Assembly: GCA_965249895.1 (NCBI GenBank) | Contig: CBDFNC010000001.1 | Coordinates: forward strand, 868,001 to 932,000 | DNA: 64,000 nt | From: CBDFNC01 sp965249895 | Lineage (GTDB): Bacteria; Pseudomonadota; Gammaproteobacteria; Enterobacterales; CBDFNC01 | Direction of reading: 5' to 3' | Shown: positions 26,101 through 35,513 of the stretch, one piece after another | Position numbering within the stretch: the stretch's first letter is position 1 | Layout: every line of letters begins with the position of its first letter | The notes under the pieces: model-generated | Told to the model about the DNA's origin: nothing | What the model saw: only the letters and a program-made list of their open reading frames with translations | Databases searched by the model: none | Program-made: the position numbers and the translations under genes

Positions 26101-26319
26101 TCAGTATGACTCAATGCCTTTGTCTAGCGGTTTCTCATGCCTGTCCACTATGGTGTTGACAGCGATATCGCCGACGACATTGGTCGATGTACAGAACATG
26201 TCATTGATCTGGTCTACTGCGGCTATGATGGTTAATGCTTCGATAGGTAAACCTAACGTAGCCAATCCATTTGTTATGCTATCTTTCCATCCCTCGGCGA
26301 GGTTCGGTAAGCCTTGCAT
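26101..26319 (-). pseudogene. C-terminal remnant of a dicarboxylate/amino acid:cation symporter
   Basis: The 72-codon frame reads GLPIEALTIIAAVDQINDMF followed by CTSTNVVGDIAVNTIVDR, the conserved end of GltP/DAACS symporters (the VD-x3-DM-x-TS-x-NV-x-GD motif of the last helices). The preceding ~350 residues are absent, so this is a dead fragment. Confidence 0.65.
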
Positions 26320-26485
26320 CGCCCAGGAGTTTGAACCTGTTGCTCTGAACCCAGTCCCGTCAACTAAATAAGTTGTTTTACATCGAGGTTGGAGAGCGTT
26401 TTCACACGCTCACCACCGATAAAACCGTATTTCCACGCGCTTGGGTATAAGGTGATGGCAGGCTGGCCAGTCGTGTTAAACCCCT

Positions 26486-27976
26486 TTAGCTGGGAAAGGC
26501 AAATTGCGCTCCTTCGCGAACCGCCATTGAAGGCCAGCGCTGGGTGATGGTTTTACGCTTGGTGTAAAAGCGCACCGCATCCGGGCCATAGGCATACAGA
26601 TCGCCAAACAGTGAACGTTTCCAGCCACCAAAGCTGTGGTAAGCCACGGGCACGGGCAGTGGTACATTGATGCCCACCATACCCACCTCTATATTGTCGG
26701 AAAAATACCTGGCCGCTTCTCCGTCTCGGGTGAAAATACAGGTGCCGTTACCGTATTCGTGAGCATCAATCAGCGCCATCGCTTGCTGTAAACTCTCGAC
26801 GCGCAGCACCAACAGCACGGGGCCAAATATCTCTTCCCGATAACTTTTCATTTCCGGTCTCACCTTATCTATCAGGGTTGCACCGACAAAAAAACCATTC
26901 TCAAACCCAGTTACTTGTGGGCCTCTGCCATCCACGACTATGCTGGCGCCGGCCTGCTCGGCGCTATCGATATACGCCAGTACCTTTGCCATATGCTGGC
27001 GTGTGATCAGCGGGCCAAAGTCGTTTTCGCTGTTGTTATAGGCGCCGACGTTTAATGGCGCCATTGCGTTTGTTAACTTACTCACTAGGGTATCCGCAAC
27101 CGTGTCTCCCACGACCACAGCCACCGACAGTGCCATACAACGCTCACCCGAAGATCCAAAAGCCGCGCCCAGCAACTGGCTCACCGCATTGTCTATATCC
27201 GCATCCGGCATCACCACAGCGTGATTTTTGGCGCCCCCTAATGCCTGACAGCGCTTACCGTTTTTACTTGCCTGGGTATAAATATGTTCGGCAATGGGGG
27301 TGGACCCGACAAAGCTAACGGCCTTGACCCGCTTGTCTTCCAGCAGCACATCAACGGCTTCTTTATCACCATTAACAAGGTTAAATACGCCATCGGGAAG
27401 CCCCGCCTGTTGCAGCAGTTGAGCCATATATAAAGCAGCGCTTGGTACACGCTCTGATGGTTTAAGTACAAAGCAGTTTCCGCACACCAGCGCCATGGGA
27501 AACATCCACAAAGGCACCATAGTTGGGAAGTTAAACGGGGTGATACCCGCAACCACACCTAAAGGCTGGAACTCACTCCAGGAGTCAATCGCCGGGCCAA
27601 CATTCTTACTGTGCTCCCCCTTTAATAATTCCGGAGCGCCGCAGGCATATTCAATATTCTCGATACCGCGCTGCAGCTCTCCCGCAGCGTCGTGGCTTAT
27701 TTTTCCATGCTCCTCGCCAATCATCTGGCAAAGGGTATCGGCGTTTTTTTCCAGCAGTTCTTTAAAACGAAACATGACCCGGGCGCGTTTTAATGGCGGT
27801 GTATCAGACCACTGAGGAAAAGCGGCTTCGGCGGCGGCGATGGCATCTTCAACAGTGGTGCGAGATGCTAACGCTACTTGTCTGATCTCCTCGCCGTGAG
27901 CCGGGTTAAATACAGCCTGAGTACGAGCCGTATCATGACGTATTTCGCCATTGATAAAGTGTCCAATTACAGTCAT
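26486..27976 (-). CDS. mmsA: CoA-acylating (methyl)malonate-semialdehyde dehydrogenase
   Basis: 496 aa from ATG 27976 (AAAGGA upstream; a GTG at 28000 is the alternative). Converts malonate semialdehyde, or methylmalonate semialdehyde, to acetyl- or propionyl-CoA with NAD+ and CoA. Seen: ITPFNFPTMVPLWMFPMAL (CoA-type pattern), ALGGAKNHAVVMPDA and the catalytic cysteine in SSGERCMA, all typical of MmsA/BauC rather than ordinary aldehyde dehydrogenases, which have a Glu in the ELGG motif. Downstream of the omega-aminotransferase by 30 bases; in this setting it most likely acts on the beta-alanine product. Confidence 0.88.
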   Translation of the reverse strand: MTVIGHFINGEIRHDTARTQAVFNPAHGEEIRQVALASRTTVEDAIAAAEAAFPQWSDTPPLKRARVMFRFKELLEKNADTLCQMIGEEHGKISHDAAGELQRGIENIEYACGAPELLKGEHSKNVGPAIDSWSEFQPLGVVAGITPFNFPTMVPLWMFPMALVCGNCFVLKPSERVPSAALYMAQLLQQAGLPDGVFNLVNGDKEAVDVLLEDKRVKAVSFVGSTPIAEHIYTQASKNGKRCQALGGAKNHAVVMPDADIDNAVSQLLGAAFGSSGERCMALSVAVVVGDTVADTLVSKLTNAMAPLNVGAYNNSENDFGPLITRQHMAKVLAYIDSAEQAGASIVVDGRGPQVTGFENGFFVGATLIDKVRPEMKSYREEIFGPVLLVLRVESLQQAMALIDAHEYGNGTCIFTRDGEAARYFSDNIEVGMVGINVPLPVPVAYHSFGGWKRSLFGDLYAYGPDAVRFYTKRKTITQRWPSMAVREGAQFAFPS

Positions 27977-28006
27977 TGATGGGTCCTTTAATTTAATCAC
28001 AGAGAG

Positions 28007-29350
28007 TTAATTCAGCGTATCGATGGTTTCGCCTAACGCATCGAACAGCCTGTCTATTTCGACAGGCTCAACGATAAATGGCAGGGCAAGCTGGATGGTG
28101 TCGCCACCATGGCGAACGTAGAACCCCTTCTCCCACATCTTCATGGCGATAAGGTAAGGGCGAAGCGCGGGCTCGCCTGGTGCGTGGGTTATGGTTAAGG
28201 CGCCTGCCAGGCCATAGTTGCGAATATCGGTGACATATTTATTTCCTTTCAGGCTATGCAGGGCCCGCTCGAAGATGGGGGACATATCCCGGACTCGCTG
28301 AATGAGTTGATCATTTTCCAATATATCCAGTGTTGCCAGCGCTGCGGCGCAGGCAACGGGGTGGCCAGAATAGGTGTAGCCATGAGGTAATTCGAGCATA
28401 TATTCAGGCTCATCACAGGCCATAAAGGCGTCATAGATTTCACTCTTTACCACGGTGGCGCCCATGGGGATAACGCCGTTGGTCAGCTGCTTGGCAAGGT
28501 TAATAATATCCGGTGTTACGCCAAACTCCTGTGCCCCTGTGTAAGACCCCATACGACCTAACCCCGTGATAACTTCATCGAAAATCAATAAGATTTCATG
28601 CTCATCACAGATTTCTCGCAGGCGTTTTAAATAGCCCACAGGTGGAGGCAATACCCCCGCAGAGCCTGCCAATGGCTCGACAATAACAGCCGCAATATTG
28701 GCAGCATCATGTAAGGCAATTAGTTCGAGTAAGTGTTCTGCAGTTTCGGCACCGCGTGGCGGTAAGCCCAGGGAGAATTCATTGCCTTTGACCTGGGTAT
28801 GGGGAAGGTGAGCGGCATCGACAGCCTGACCATAGATAGCCCGGTTAGGGCCTATGCCTCCCACACTCATGCCGCCAAAATTGACGCCGTGATAACCCTT
28901 AGAGCGACCTATAAGTTTGGTTTTCGCCGGTTTTCCCAGCTTACGCCAATAGGCTCTGGCTATTTTTAGGGAAGTCTCTACGGCTTCAGAGCCGGAGCCG
29001 GTGAAAAAAACATAGTCCAGGTTCTCAGGCATCAGGCTTTTGATTCGGTTTGCCAATTCGAATGATTTGGGATGACCAAACTGGAATGCCGGAGAGTAAT
29101 CGAGCTGTTTAACCTGATTCGATACCGCTTCAATAATCTCCGGCCGACTGTGGCCTGCGCCACATGTCCAAAGGCCGGATAGGCTATCAAACACCTGTCG
29201 ACCGTTAGCGTCAGTGTAATAGCTGCCATTTGCCGAAACCATCAGGCGGGGATTTTTTTTAAACTCCCGGTTACTGCTAAATGGCATCCAATGTGCCTCA
29301 AAAAAATCCTGGCTAAACTGGTTACAGGTGGAAACGCTGATCTCACTCAT
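28007..29350 (-). CDS. bauA: Beta-alanine--pyruvate (omega-amino acid) aminotransferase
   Basis: PLP class III aminotransferase, 447 aa. Moves the amino group of beta-alanine to pyruvate, giving malonate semialdehyde and alanine. Seen: LWTCGAGHSRPEI near residue 60, FTGSGSEAVETSLKIARAYW, the cofactor aspartate in IFDEVITGLGRMG, and the PLP lysine in NLAKQLTNG. It pairs with an mmsA/bauC dehydrogenase and a divergent LysR regulator, the same arrangement as the P. aeruginosa bau locus. Other omega-amino acids or polyamine products are possible substrates. Confidence 0.85.
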   Translation of the reverse strand: MSEISVSTCNQFSQDFFEAHWMPFSSNREFKKNPRLMVSANGSYYTDANGRQVFDSLSGLWTCGAGHSRPEIIEAVSNQVKQLDYSPAFQFGHPKSFELANRIKSLMPENLDYVFFTGSGSEAVETSLKIARAYWRKLGKPAKTKLIGRSKGYHGVNFGGMSVGGIGPNRAIYGQAVDAAHLPHTQVKGNEFSLGLPPRGAETAEHLLELIALHDAANIAAVIVEPLAGSAGVLPPPVGYLKRLREICDEHEILLIFDEVITGLGRMGSYTGAQEFGVTPDIINLAKQLTNGVIPMGATVVKSEIYDAFMACDEPEYMLELPHGYTYSGHPVACAAALATLDILENDQLIQRVRDMSPIFERALHSLKGNKYVTDIRNYGLAGALTITHAPGEPALRPYLIAMKMWEKGFYVRHGGDTIQLALPFIVEPVEIDRLFDALGETIDTLN

Positions 29351-29497
29351 TCTCTACTCCCGTCATTAAACTTGTTTTATTTATACCCAAACAGCTTGGG
29401 TATAAATCCCTTAAGCCAGCTGCCTTTATAAACAGTGGCTCCGTTGTTATTTACTTTGTCAGCCGTTATCGTGTTAATAAATTCAAATCATTTAACC

Positions 29498-29511
29498 TTT
29501 AGTTAACTAAA
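29498..29511. promoter_or_regulatory. Palindrome in the bauA-bauR intergenic region
   Basis: TTTAGTTAACTAAA is a perfect 14-base palindrome, 24 bases before the LysR gene; a likely LysR-type operator for autoregulation and for bauA. Confidence 0.45.
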
Positions 29512-29534
29512 AATTAAACAATCAAGGCGAAGGG

Positions 29535-30464
29535 ATGACAAAGAGCAAGGGGCAGCTGACGGATGTGGAAATCAGGATGTTGAGGATTTTTAAGGCTGTG
29601 GTTGAATGTGGTGGTTTTTCCGCCGCCGAAGTCGAGCTTAATATCGGCCGAGCGGCGATTAGCATCTCTATGGCAGATTTGGAGGCACGGGTAGGATTGC
29701 GACTATGCCAGCGCGGGCGGGCAGGTTTTTCACTTACCGAAGAAGGTCGACAAGTTTACGAATATACCCTGCAGCTTTTTTCATCCCTGGCTGATTTTCG
29801 AACTCGGGTTAATGCCCTGCATGACAAACTTAAGGGGGAATTAAACATTGGTATCACGGACAACCTGGTCACCATACCCCATATGCGAGTCACCAATGCG
29901 TTGTCGGCGCTTAAGGAACAAGGTCCCGATGTCACCATCAATATTCGGATGAGTCCGCCAAATGAAATCGAGCTCGGCGTGCTCGATGGCCGTTTACATA
30001 TAGGTGTCGTTCCTGAATTAAGACCCCTGGCTGGGTTAGATTACCTGCCTTTGTACCATGAAGAGTCGCATCTTTATTGCAGCCACCAGCATCCTCTGTC
30101 TAACCAGCAAACTGAGAGTATTGAGCAGGCTGAATTACACCGTTACGATGCGGTAGTTCCGGCTTACGCTCAAACGCCGGAGATAAAGCGATTACATCAA
30201 CAGCTGACCGCCAGCGCAACGGCCAGCGATCGTGAAGGCATTGCATTTCTTATACTTACCGGCCAATTTATTGGCTACTTACCGGATCATTTTGCCCAGC
30301 GCTGGATCAGAGATGGGCAGATGAAAACGCTATTGCCACAAGCGCTAAATTACCTAACCTTGTTTTCCGCCATTACTCGCAAAGGTAGACGGGATAACCT
30401 GGTGCTGGAAACCTATCTAAATCAGCTAAAAGCGGGCATGGTTCGGGTCGGATCAACATGTTGA
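29535..30464 (+). CDS. bauR: LysR-type regulator, probably of beta-alanine catabolism
   Basis: 309 aa. N-terminal winged helix-turn-helix (about 10-70; KAVVECGGFSAAEVELNIGRAAISISMADLE, key part AAEVELNIGRAAIS) and a C-terminal periplasmic-binding-like effector domain. The start ATG 29535 has GAAGGG upstream. Divergent from bauA-mmsA, like BauR in Pseudomonas. The symbol rests on this context, so it is tentative. Confidence 0.7.
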   Translation: MTKSKGQLTDVEIRMLRIFKAVVECGGFSAAEVELNIGRAAISISMADLEARVGLRLCQRGRAGFSLTEEGRQVYEYTLQLFSSLADFRTRVNALHDKLKGELNIGITDNLVTIPHMRVTNALSALKEQGPDVTINIRMSPPNEIELGVLDGRLHIGVVPELRPLAGLDYLPLYHEESHLYCSHQHPLSNQQTESIEQAELHRYDAVVPAYAQTPEIKRLHQQLTASATASDREGIAFLILTGQFIGYLPDHFAQRWIRDGQMKTLLPQALNYLTLFSAITRKGRRDNLVLETYLNQLKAGMVRVGSTC

Positions 30465-30605
30465 TAAACGACTGCCAAACGCCATTTCTAATCAGTTTAT
30501 TCTCGTTGATTTTGCTATCTATGATAGGGGAATGGTGAGATTGGCAGAGAAGGCAAAGCAATATAAAAACTATGGTTCGCTGGCAGGATTAAATACTACC
30601 TTTCC

Positions 30606-30627
30606 GTCCTCTGCAAGGGCCGAGGAC
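30606..30627 (-). terminator. Weak hairpin after glpR
   Basis: GTCCTC (30606-30611) and GAGGAC (30622-30627) with a 10-base loop, 15 bases after the glpR stop codon; on the minus strand it is followed by A/T-rich sequence only. Confidence 0.35.
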
Positions 30628-30641
30628 AGATAGGAGCAGGG

Positions 30642-31400
30642 TTAACAGACGTGCAGCTCTACCCCGTGTTCCCGCATTTTTTCGGCTAATTCAATCGATG
30701 GTTCAGCGTCGGTAAACAGGTAATCCACCTGAGAGATATTGCCTAAATTCACCATAGCGTTGCGGCCAAACTTACTGCGGTCCGCCGCCAGCATTATGGT
30801 GCCTGAGTTGGCAATTATCGCTTGGGCGACTTTGACTTCGTTATAGTCAAAGTCCAGCAGGGAGCCATCATTATGGATCCCAGAGATACCGATAATGCCT
30901 ATATCCATGCGGAACTGATCGATAAACTCTCGCGTCGCCTCACCAATAATACCACCGTCTTTATTGCGCACCTCACCACCGGCAACCACTACGGTAAAAT
31001 CTTCCTTGGCAATTAAGATACTGGCGACATTGATGTTATTGGTCACTATTCTGAGCCCTTTATGATTTAGCAGGGCTTTGGCGACGGCTTCTGTAGTAGT
31101 ACCTATATCAATAAATAACGAAGCACCGTTGGGGACTTGCTCTGCCAGGCGTTTGGCGATGCGCTCTTTTTCAGCGTGATATTGGATTTGGCGAGTGGAG
31201 TAGGCGTCATTTTCTGTACTGGAATAGAGGGACGCGCCGCCATGGTGCCGTGAAATGCGACCTTGGGTAGCCAGATCATTGAGATCTCTGCGTATGGTTT
31301 GCGGGCTAACGTTAAAGTTTTCCACAAAGGCTTCAGTCGACATAAATCCTTGTTGCGTTAATAGCTCGAGGATTTCATGATGACGTTGTGTTTGTTTCAC
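30642..31400 (-). CDS. glpR: Glycerol-3-phosphate regulon repressor
   Basis: 252 aa DeoR-family repressor. N-terminal helix-turn-helix with VSPQTIRRDLNDLATQGRISRHHGGA (key part SPQTIRRDLNDL) and C-terminal sugar-phosphate sensing domain (FIDIGTTTEAVA, TNNINVASIL, GGEVRNKDGGIIG), matching GlpR in length and motifs. It presumably controls the glpFK and glpD/glpK promoters in this window. It is separated from both and faces an MFS gene divergently. Confidence 0.9.
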   Translation of the reverse strand: MKQTQRHHEILELLTQQGFMSTEAFVENFNVSPQTIRRDLNDLATQGRISRHHGGASLYSSTENDAYSTRQIQYHAEKERIAKRLAEQVPNGASLFIDIGTTTEAVAKALLNHKGLRIVTNNINVASILIAKEDFTVVVAGGEVRNKDGGIIGEATREFIDQFRMDIGIIGISGIHNDGSLLDFDYNEVKVAQAIIANSGTIMLAADRSKFGRNAMVNLGNISQVDYLFTDAEPSIELAEKMREHGVELHVC

Positions 31401-31620
31401 TTAAGGCTCCATTTTTCAGTCAATTTAGTCGCTTATCCTTTCAGCGGAATGTTAACACATTGAGTTGCTAATAAGGGGCTAAAGTCATGTGGAACAGGTC
31501 AGTCCAGTGACTTAGGTCAGGCTAATGGCAAGATGCTTTATCCTTTATTAGTAAATATAAATGTTTACAAACTAATTTCCCCTCGCTTATTATGTAAATG
31601 ACTTAATTTACTTAAAGGCA

Positions 31621-32850
31621 TTGGTTATCAAAGATTATCTGGTTTTTACCTCGGTTTTATTGGTCTCTCTGCTAAGTTGTGCCGGCATCGCTTTGCCTTA
31701 TCCTATTTTGGCCCCGTTATTTATGGATGGTCAGCTCAATGGCTTGAATACGTTTTTAGATCTGTCTCCAGAGCTATTGCTTGGTGTAGCTTTGGCTGTT
31801 TACCCGTTAGGGATGTTTATTGGGGGGACTATTATTGGCGCCTTGTCCGACAGCTATGGGCGGAAAAAAATCCTCATCACTACCCTGTTTATTAGTATTC
31901 TCGGTTATTTGTTGACGGCCTACGCCATCGTCAACGAGATATATTTGTTATTTATCTTCGCCCGTTTTTTTACCGGACTTTGTGAAGGCAATATTGCCAT
32001 AGCCCGGGCTATCGCCCTTGACTTGGGCAAATCCATAGACAAGACCCGGGCTATGTCACTGCTCAGTACCTCTATCTTCCTCGGCTGGCTGGTAGGTCCG
32101 CTGGCCGGAGGTTATCTGGCTGTTTATGGCGCAGAGGTGGCATTTCAGGCGGCGGCTGGAGCGGTTTTTCTCTGCATGATTTTTGTGACCCTGGCGGTGA
32201 AAGAAACCCATGTTGTGAAAATCGATACCTCCCTGCTGACGCTGGTCAAATCCCACAACTCTCTGCATCTGCTGCGGATCCCCAGCGTGTTCAAGATTTT
32301 TGTGTTTCAACTGGTATTCACCTTGGGGTTAAATGCCTTCTATGAGTTTTATCCAGTCTGGTTAGTGACTGAGCGAGGCTTTTTGCCAGATGATATTGGT
32401 GAAACCACGGCTATTATGACAATTTGTATGGCCCTGGCTAGCCTGCTGTTGGTGACCAGGTTAAAACGCTGGCTCGGTATCGAGACCACTTTGATTGTGG
32501 GTATGTTGATGACGGCGATATTTTTCTCAATTATTCCGTTTACCGACGAGACCATCATGATCGTCACGTTTTCTCTGACCGGCGTGTCTATTGCTATCTA
32601 TAATGGCTTGTTGCCAGTGTTTGCCTCAGACATCAACAAAGAGGTGGGCAATGGGGCTCTGATGGGGTTATTAACCGCGACTTTCTGTATCGCCAATGCC
32701 ATTATTGCGCTGGTTGGAAGTCTGGCCCTTAAACTGGACCCGGCGCTGCCCCTGTTTCTTGGCAGTGCTCTGGTGATCACATCCACCATACTGTTAACCA
32801 GGTTTATTTATGCTCGGGAACGCGATAGGACTGCGGTTGTGGCACCATAA
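31621..32850 (+). CDS. MFS efflux-type transporter (DHA1/TetA-like)
   Basis: 409 aa, twelve membrane helices. TTG start at 31621 with AAAGG six bases upstream. Motif A between helices 2 and 3 reads GALSDSYGRKKILI; the fifth-helix motif FLGWLVGPLAGGYL marks a drug:proton antiporter. The substrate is not predictable. It faces glpR divergently with 220 A/T-rich bases between, but no GlpR-type operator was seen there. Confidence 0.85.
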   Translation: MVIKDYLVFTSVLLVSLLSCAGIALPYPILAPLFMDGQLNGLNTFLDLSPELLLGVALAVYPLGMFIGGTIIGALSDSYGRKKILITTLFISILGYLLTAYAIVNEIYLLFIFARFFTGLCEGNIAIARAIALDLGKSIDKTRAMSLLSTSIFLGWLVGPLAGGYLAVYGAEVAFQAAAGAVFLCMIFVTLAVKETHVVKIDTSLLTLVKSHNSLHLLRIPSVFKIFVFQLVFTLGLNAFYEFYPVWLVTERGFLPDDIGETTAIMTICMALASLLLVTRLKRWLGIETTLIVGMLMTAIFFSIIPFTDETIMIVTFSLTGVSIAIYNGLLPVFASDINKEVGNGALMGLLTATFCIANAIIALVGSLALKLDPALPLFLGSALVITSTILLTRFIYARERDRTAVVAP

Positions 32851-32949
32851 ATTGACTCTTTCATATATAGGGAACTGTCGCTTTGCCTTATTCCTTGTGT
32901 TAAAGTTTTCGATGCGGACCGGTTGGTTTGTTGTTTTGGGGGAGCTTGT

Positions 32950-33804
32950 ATGCAAAAGGTATTATTGGCCGGATCAACCGGGTACTTAGGTGGTTTCTTG
33001 CTAAAGGAACTTAAGTCGCGTGGTTATTGGGTTAGGGTGTTAGTGCGAAGTGAAGCACAAAAGCAAAGGTTAACTCCGCTGGCTGACGAAGTGTTTGTTG
33101 GACAGGTTACCGATGTGGCAAGTCTGGCCGGTGTGGCAAATGGGATGGATTTGGTTTTTTCCAGTGTTGGTATCACTCGCCAGCGGGATAACCTGACGTA
33201 TCAGGATGTAGACTATCAAGGTAATAAAAACCTGCTGGACCAAGCGCTAAAATCCGGAGTTCAGTCTTTTTTATATGTTTCCGTTTTTAATGGCCAAAAT
33301 ATGAAAGAACTGAAGATCATCGAAGCCAAAGAACGTTTCGCCGATACCCTGATTGCGGCTAAGTTGAAGCACTGCATTATCAGGCCAAGTGGTTTTTTTG
33401 GTGATCTGAAAGAGGTTTTAAACATGGCCCGCAAAGGCCGGGTCTTCTTATTTGGTGACGGAGGGTTCAGAGGCAATCCTGTCTCAGGGAAAGATTTGGC
33501 TAAGGTATGTGTGGATAGCCTGGCACAAGGTAAGGCAGATGTAGATGTGGGTGGCCCCAAAGTCTACAGCCAAAATGAAATGGCCGTAGCAGCGTTTAAG
33601 GCCTTGGGTAAGCCAGTGAAAATCAGTTACATTCCTGCTTGGGTAGTGCCACTGTGCTTGCCACTATTACGCACCTTTAGCTCGGTTAAAACTTATGGGC
33701 CCATCGAGTTTTTTATGACGGCACTAACCCTGGATCTGGTAACAGATTGTTATGGTGAAGATTTGTTAGAACACTTTTTTGAGCAAGAAGCTAGAACACC
33801 ATAA
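32950..33804 (+). CDS. NAD(P)-binding atypical short-chain dehydrogenase/epimerase
   Basis: 284 aa from ATG 32950 (GGGGGAG upstream; a TTG at 32923 is unsupported). Rossmann start LLAGSTGYLGGFLLKEL with the GxxGxxG pattern. No clear YxxxK catalytic pair, so it belongs to the atypical NmrA/YbjT-like group, which act as reductases or NAD(P)-sensing proteins. It is single, followed by a terminator. Confidence 0.75.
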   Translation: MQKVLLAGSTGYLGGFLLKELKSRGYWVRVLVRSEAQKQRLTPLADEVFVGQVTDVASLAGVANGMDLVFSSVGITRQRDNLTYQDVDYQGNKNLLDQALKSGVQSFLYVSVFNGQNMKELKIIEAKERFADTLIAAKLKHCIIRPSGFFGDLKEVLNMARKGRVFLFGDGGFRGNPVSGKDLAKVCVDSLAQGKADVDVGGPKVYSQNEMAVAAFKALGKPVKISYIPAWVVPLCLPLLRTFSSVKTYGPIEFFMTALTLDLVTDCYGEDLLEHFFEQEARTP

Positions 33805-33833
33805 AGCCCCGGGTCAACGAGGCTGAATAAACC

Positions 33834-33856
33834 TATGCCTCTAAGGCATAAGTTTT
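33834..33856. terminator. Intrinsic terminator
   Basis: TATGCCT-CTA-AGGCATA (33834-33850), followed by AGTTTT. Serves the epimerase-like gene and, on the other strand, the remnant ending at 33859. Confidence 0.6.
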
Positions 33857-33858
33857 AA

Positions 33859-34068
33859 TTACTCCAGCACTATATCTATGACATTGGTTTTTCCGCGAGT
33901 CACGTTCACCTCGCCGGTTGCTTTGAATTTTCCACTAGCATCTTCGGCTTTTACATAGTACTGGCCGCTGTTAGCTACTTCCCATCGGCCATTTTCATGA
34001 AGTGTATGAGGGTTATTTACCAGGTATCCCTCTGGAGAGTTGTGGTTATTAGCGATATTAAATGCTGA
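33859..34068 (-). pseudogene. C-terminal remnant of an extracellular-type protein
   Basis: Stop-free minus-strand frame of about 68 codons: NNHNSPEGYLVNNPHTLHENG, then GQYYVKAEDASGKFKATGEV and TRGKTNVIDIVLE before TAA. The beta-rich, Gly/Asn-rich pattern resembles a carboxypeptidase-regulatory-like domain at the end of a secreted protein. It lacks a start and an N-terminal region, so it is a remnant. Confidence 0.5.
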
Positions 34069-34468
34069 AGTTTATTTAATCTTTAGTGAGAGTGTTCCGT
34101 ATCGAGGAAGGCTGGTCTGACACTAGTCGAACGCTTTGGCAGATAATTGCTTCCTGTAATTAACGTGTTTTCCTGCTTTCTCTCTCTTTCACAGCTAAAT
34201 ATTCCCTAATGTGACGGATGTTACGTTTATGTTGAGTAAAGGTGTTTTTATGGGTTTTTATTTGCTATCAAGTAGTCGAGTTAAGTGAAATAAAAGTCTG
34301 TTCATTCTTATTGGATATTCTTTAATGGAATACTAAATGTTAATAAAAAGTTATTTTTTCACGGTGTTGAACTCAGTAAGGTAATCCAGCTCCCTAGCGT
34401 CATTTGAGCGATACAGGGGGGTTGTCGGCTTTGGAAACGCACAGAGAACGAGATCAAGGAGAAGTGGT
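34069..34468. other. Promoter region of the TrpX-like operon
   Basis: About 400 bases without a gene, A/T-rich. Holds a CRP/FNR-like site (below) and a good ribosome-binding site AAGGAG at 34457. Confidence 0.5.
34210..34225. promoter_or_regulatory. CRP-like half-degenerate site
   Basis: TGTGA-CGGATG-TTACG: the left half matches the CRP consensus exactly, the right half weakly. 244 bases upstream of the binding-protein gene. Confidence 0.3.
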
Positions 34469-35434
34469 GTGAATAAGATTGCAAAATACGTAGCCAGCGC
34501 ATTAATTGCGGGTTCGTCCATGTCCATGGCTTATGCCGAGCAGATAAAGATAGGCATTGCTCAATTTGGTCCCCACCCTCAACTGGATGAGGTGGTGACC
34601 AGCTTCAAACAGGAGCTGGCGGTAAAAGGTTATAAGGATGTGGTTTATGATTACGACCAGATTAACTTCGATGCGGCCTTGGCCCCTCAATTACTGACTA
34701 AGTTAAAAGCGGGCAAGCCTAAACTCATACTTACGATTACCACCCCCTTAAGCCAGGCGGCCAAACAAGTGCTGCGTGGCTCAGATATTCCCGTAGTATT
34801 CTCTGCGGTTACCGATCCGGTGGCGGCTAAGCTGGTGCCTAGCTGGGAGACTGGAGCGAAAAATATGACAGGTGCGTCGGATCTTCAGGATCTCGATGGC
34901 GTGCTGACTTTTACCCGTAAGTTGCTACCCAACGCCAAACGCTTGGCTGTTCCGTTTAATCCGGGGGAAGACAATGATGTCGCCAGTCTGGAGACATTGA
35001 AAAAGCTGGCGCCAAACCATGGTTTCGAAGTTGTGCCTTTAGGTATCGATAATGCCAACGATATTACCATCAGGATCCGTTCCTTAAAGGGCAAAGCAGA
35101 CGCGATTTATGTGGGTACTTCCAACTTGCTGCAACCTGCTATTCCGGCAGTAGCGGCTTCGGCATCAGCTATAAAACTACCTATAGTTAACGGTTCACCT
35201 GGTCCGGTAAATGATCATCAGGTACTGGCGGCGTTTGCGGTGGACTATAAGCTGGTAGGTAAAAATGCAGCATCTCTGGCCGATCGGTTATTAAAAGGCG
35301 ATAAAGCCGCGGACCTTGCGCCAATAAGGCCTGCCTATGAAGACCATGCCGCTGTGATTAGTTCGGTGCAACTTAAAAAGCTGGGGTTGACGCTGCCCGA
35401 AGGACTGAAAGATTGTAACTGTGTAGTGGATTAG
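34469..35434 (+). CDS. TrpX-like ABC substrate-binding protein (PF04392)
   Basis: 321 aa, GTG start at 34469 with AAGGAG seven bases before. Signal peptide to about residue 23 (SALIAGSSMSMAYA). Mature domain of the PF04392 ABC_sub_bind class: LTITTPLSQAAKQVL, DIPVVFSAVTDPVAAKLV, VPFNPGEDND, IPVVNG-type repeats. Members include TrpX of Streptococcus, associated with tryptophan uptake, but others bind different ligands. Followed by a hairpin attenuator, then the ATPase and permease genes. Confidence 0.82.
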   Translation: MNKIAKYVASALIAGSSMSMAYAEQIKIGIAQFGPHPQLDEVVTSFKQELAVKGYKDVVYDYDQINFDAALAPQLLTKLKAGKPKLILTITTPLSQAAKQVLRGSDIPVVFSAVTDPVAAKLVPSWETGAKNMTGASDLQDLDGVLTFTRKLLPNAKRLAVPFNPGEDNDVASLETLKKLAPNHGFEVVPLGIDNANDITIRIRSLKGKADAIYVGTSNLLQPAIPAVAASASAIKLPIVNGSPGPVNDHQVLAAFAVDYKLVGKNAASLADRLLKGDKAADLAPIRPAYEDHAAVISSVQLKKLGLTLPEGLKDCNCVVD

Positions 35435-35440
35435 CGTGTT

Positions 35441-35467
35441 AAGGGTGGGGCTTCCCACCTTTTTTTT
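35441..35467 (+). terminator. Intercistronic terminator/attenuator after the binding protein
   Basis: Stem AAGGGTGGG with CCCACCTTT (35441-35449, 35454-35462), four-base loop, then a T run to 35467. It lies between binding protein and ATPase genes and would leave more binding-protein mRNA than transporter mRNA, a common arrangement. Confidence 0.72.
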
Positions 35468-35513
35468 GTTGATACCACCAAGTGTGTGCACAGCTGTATT
35501 TTAGGAAGTAGTA

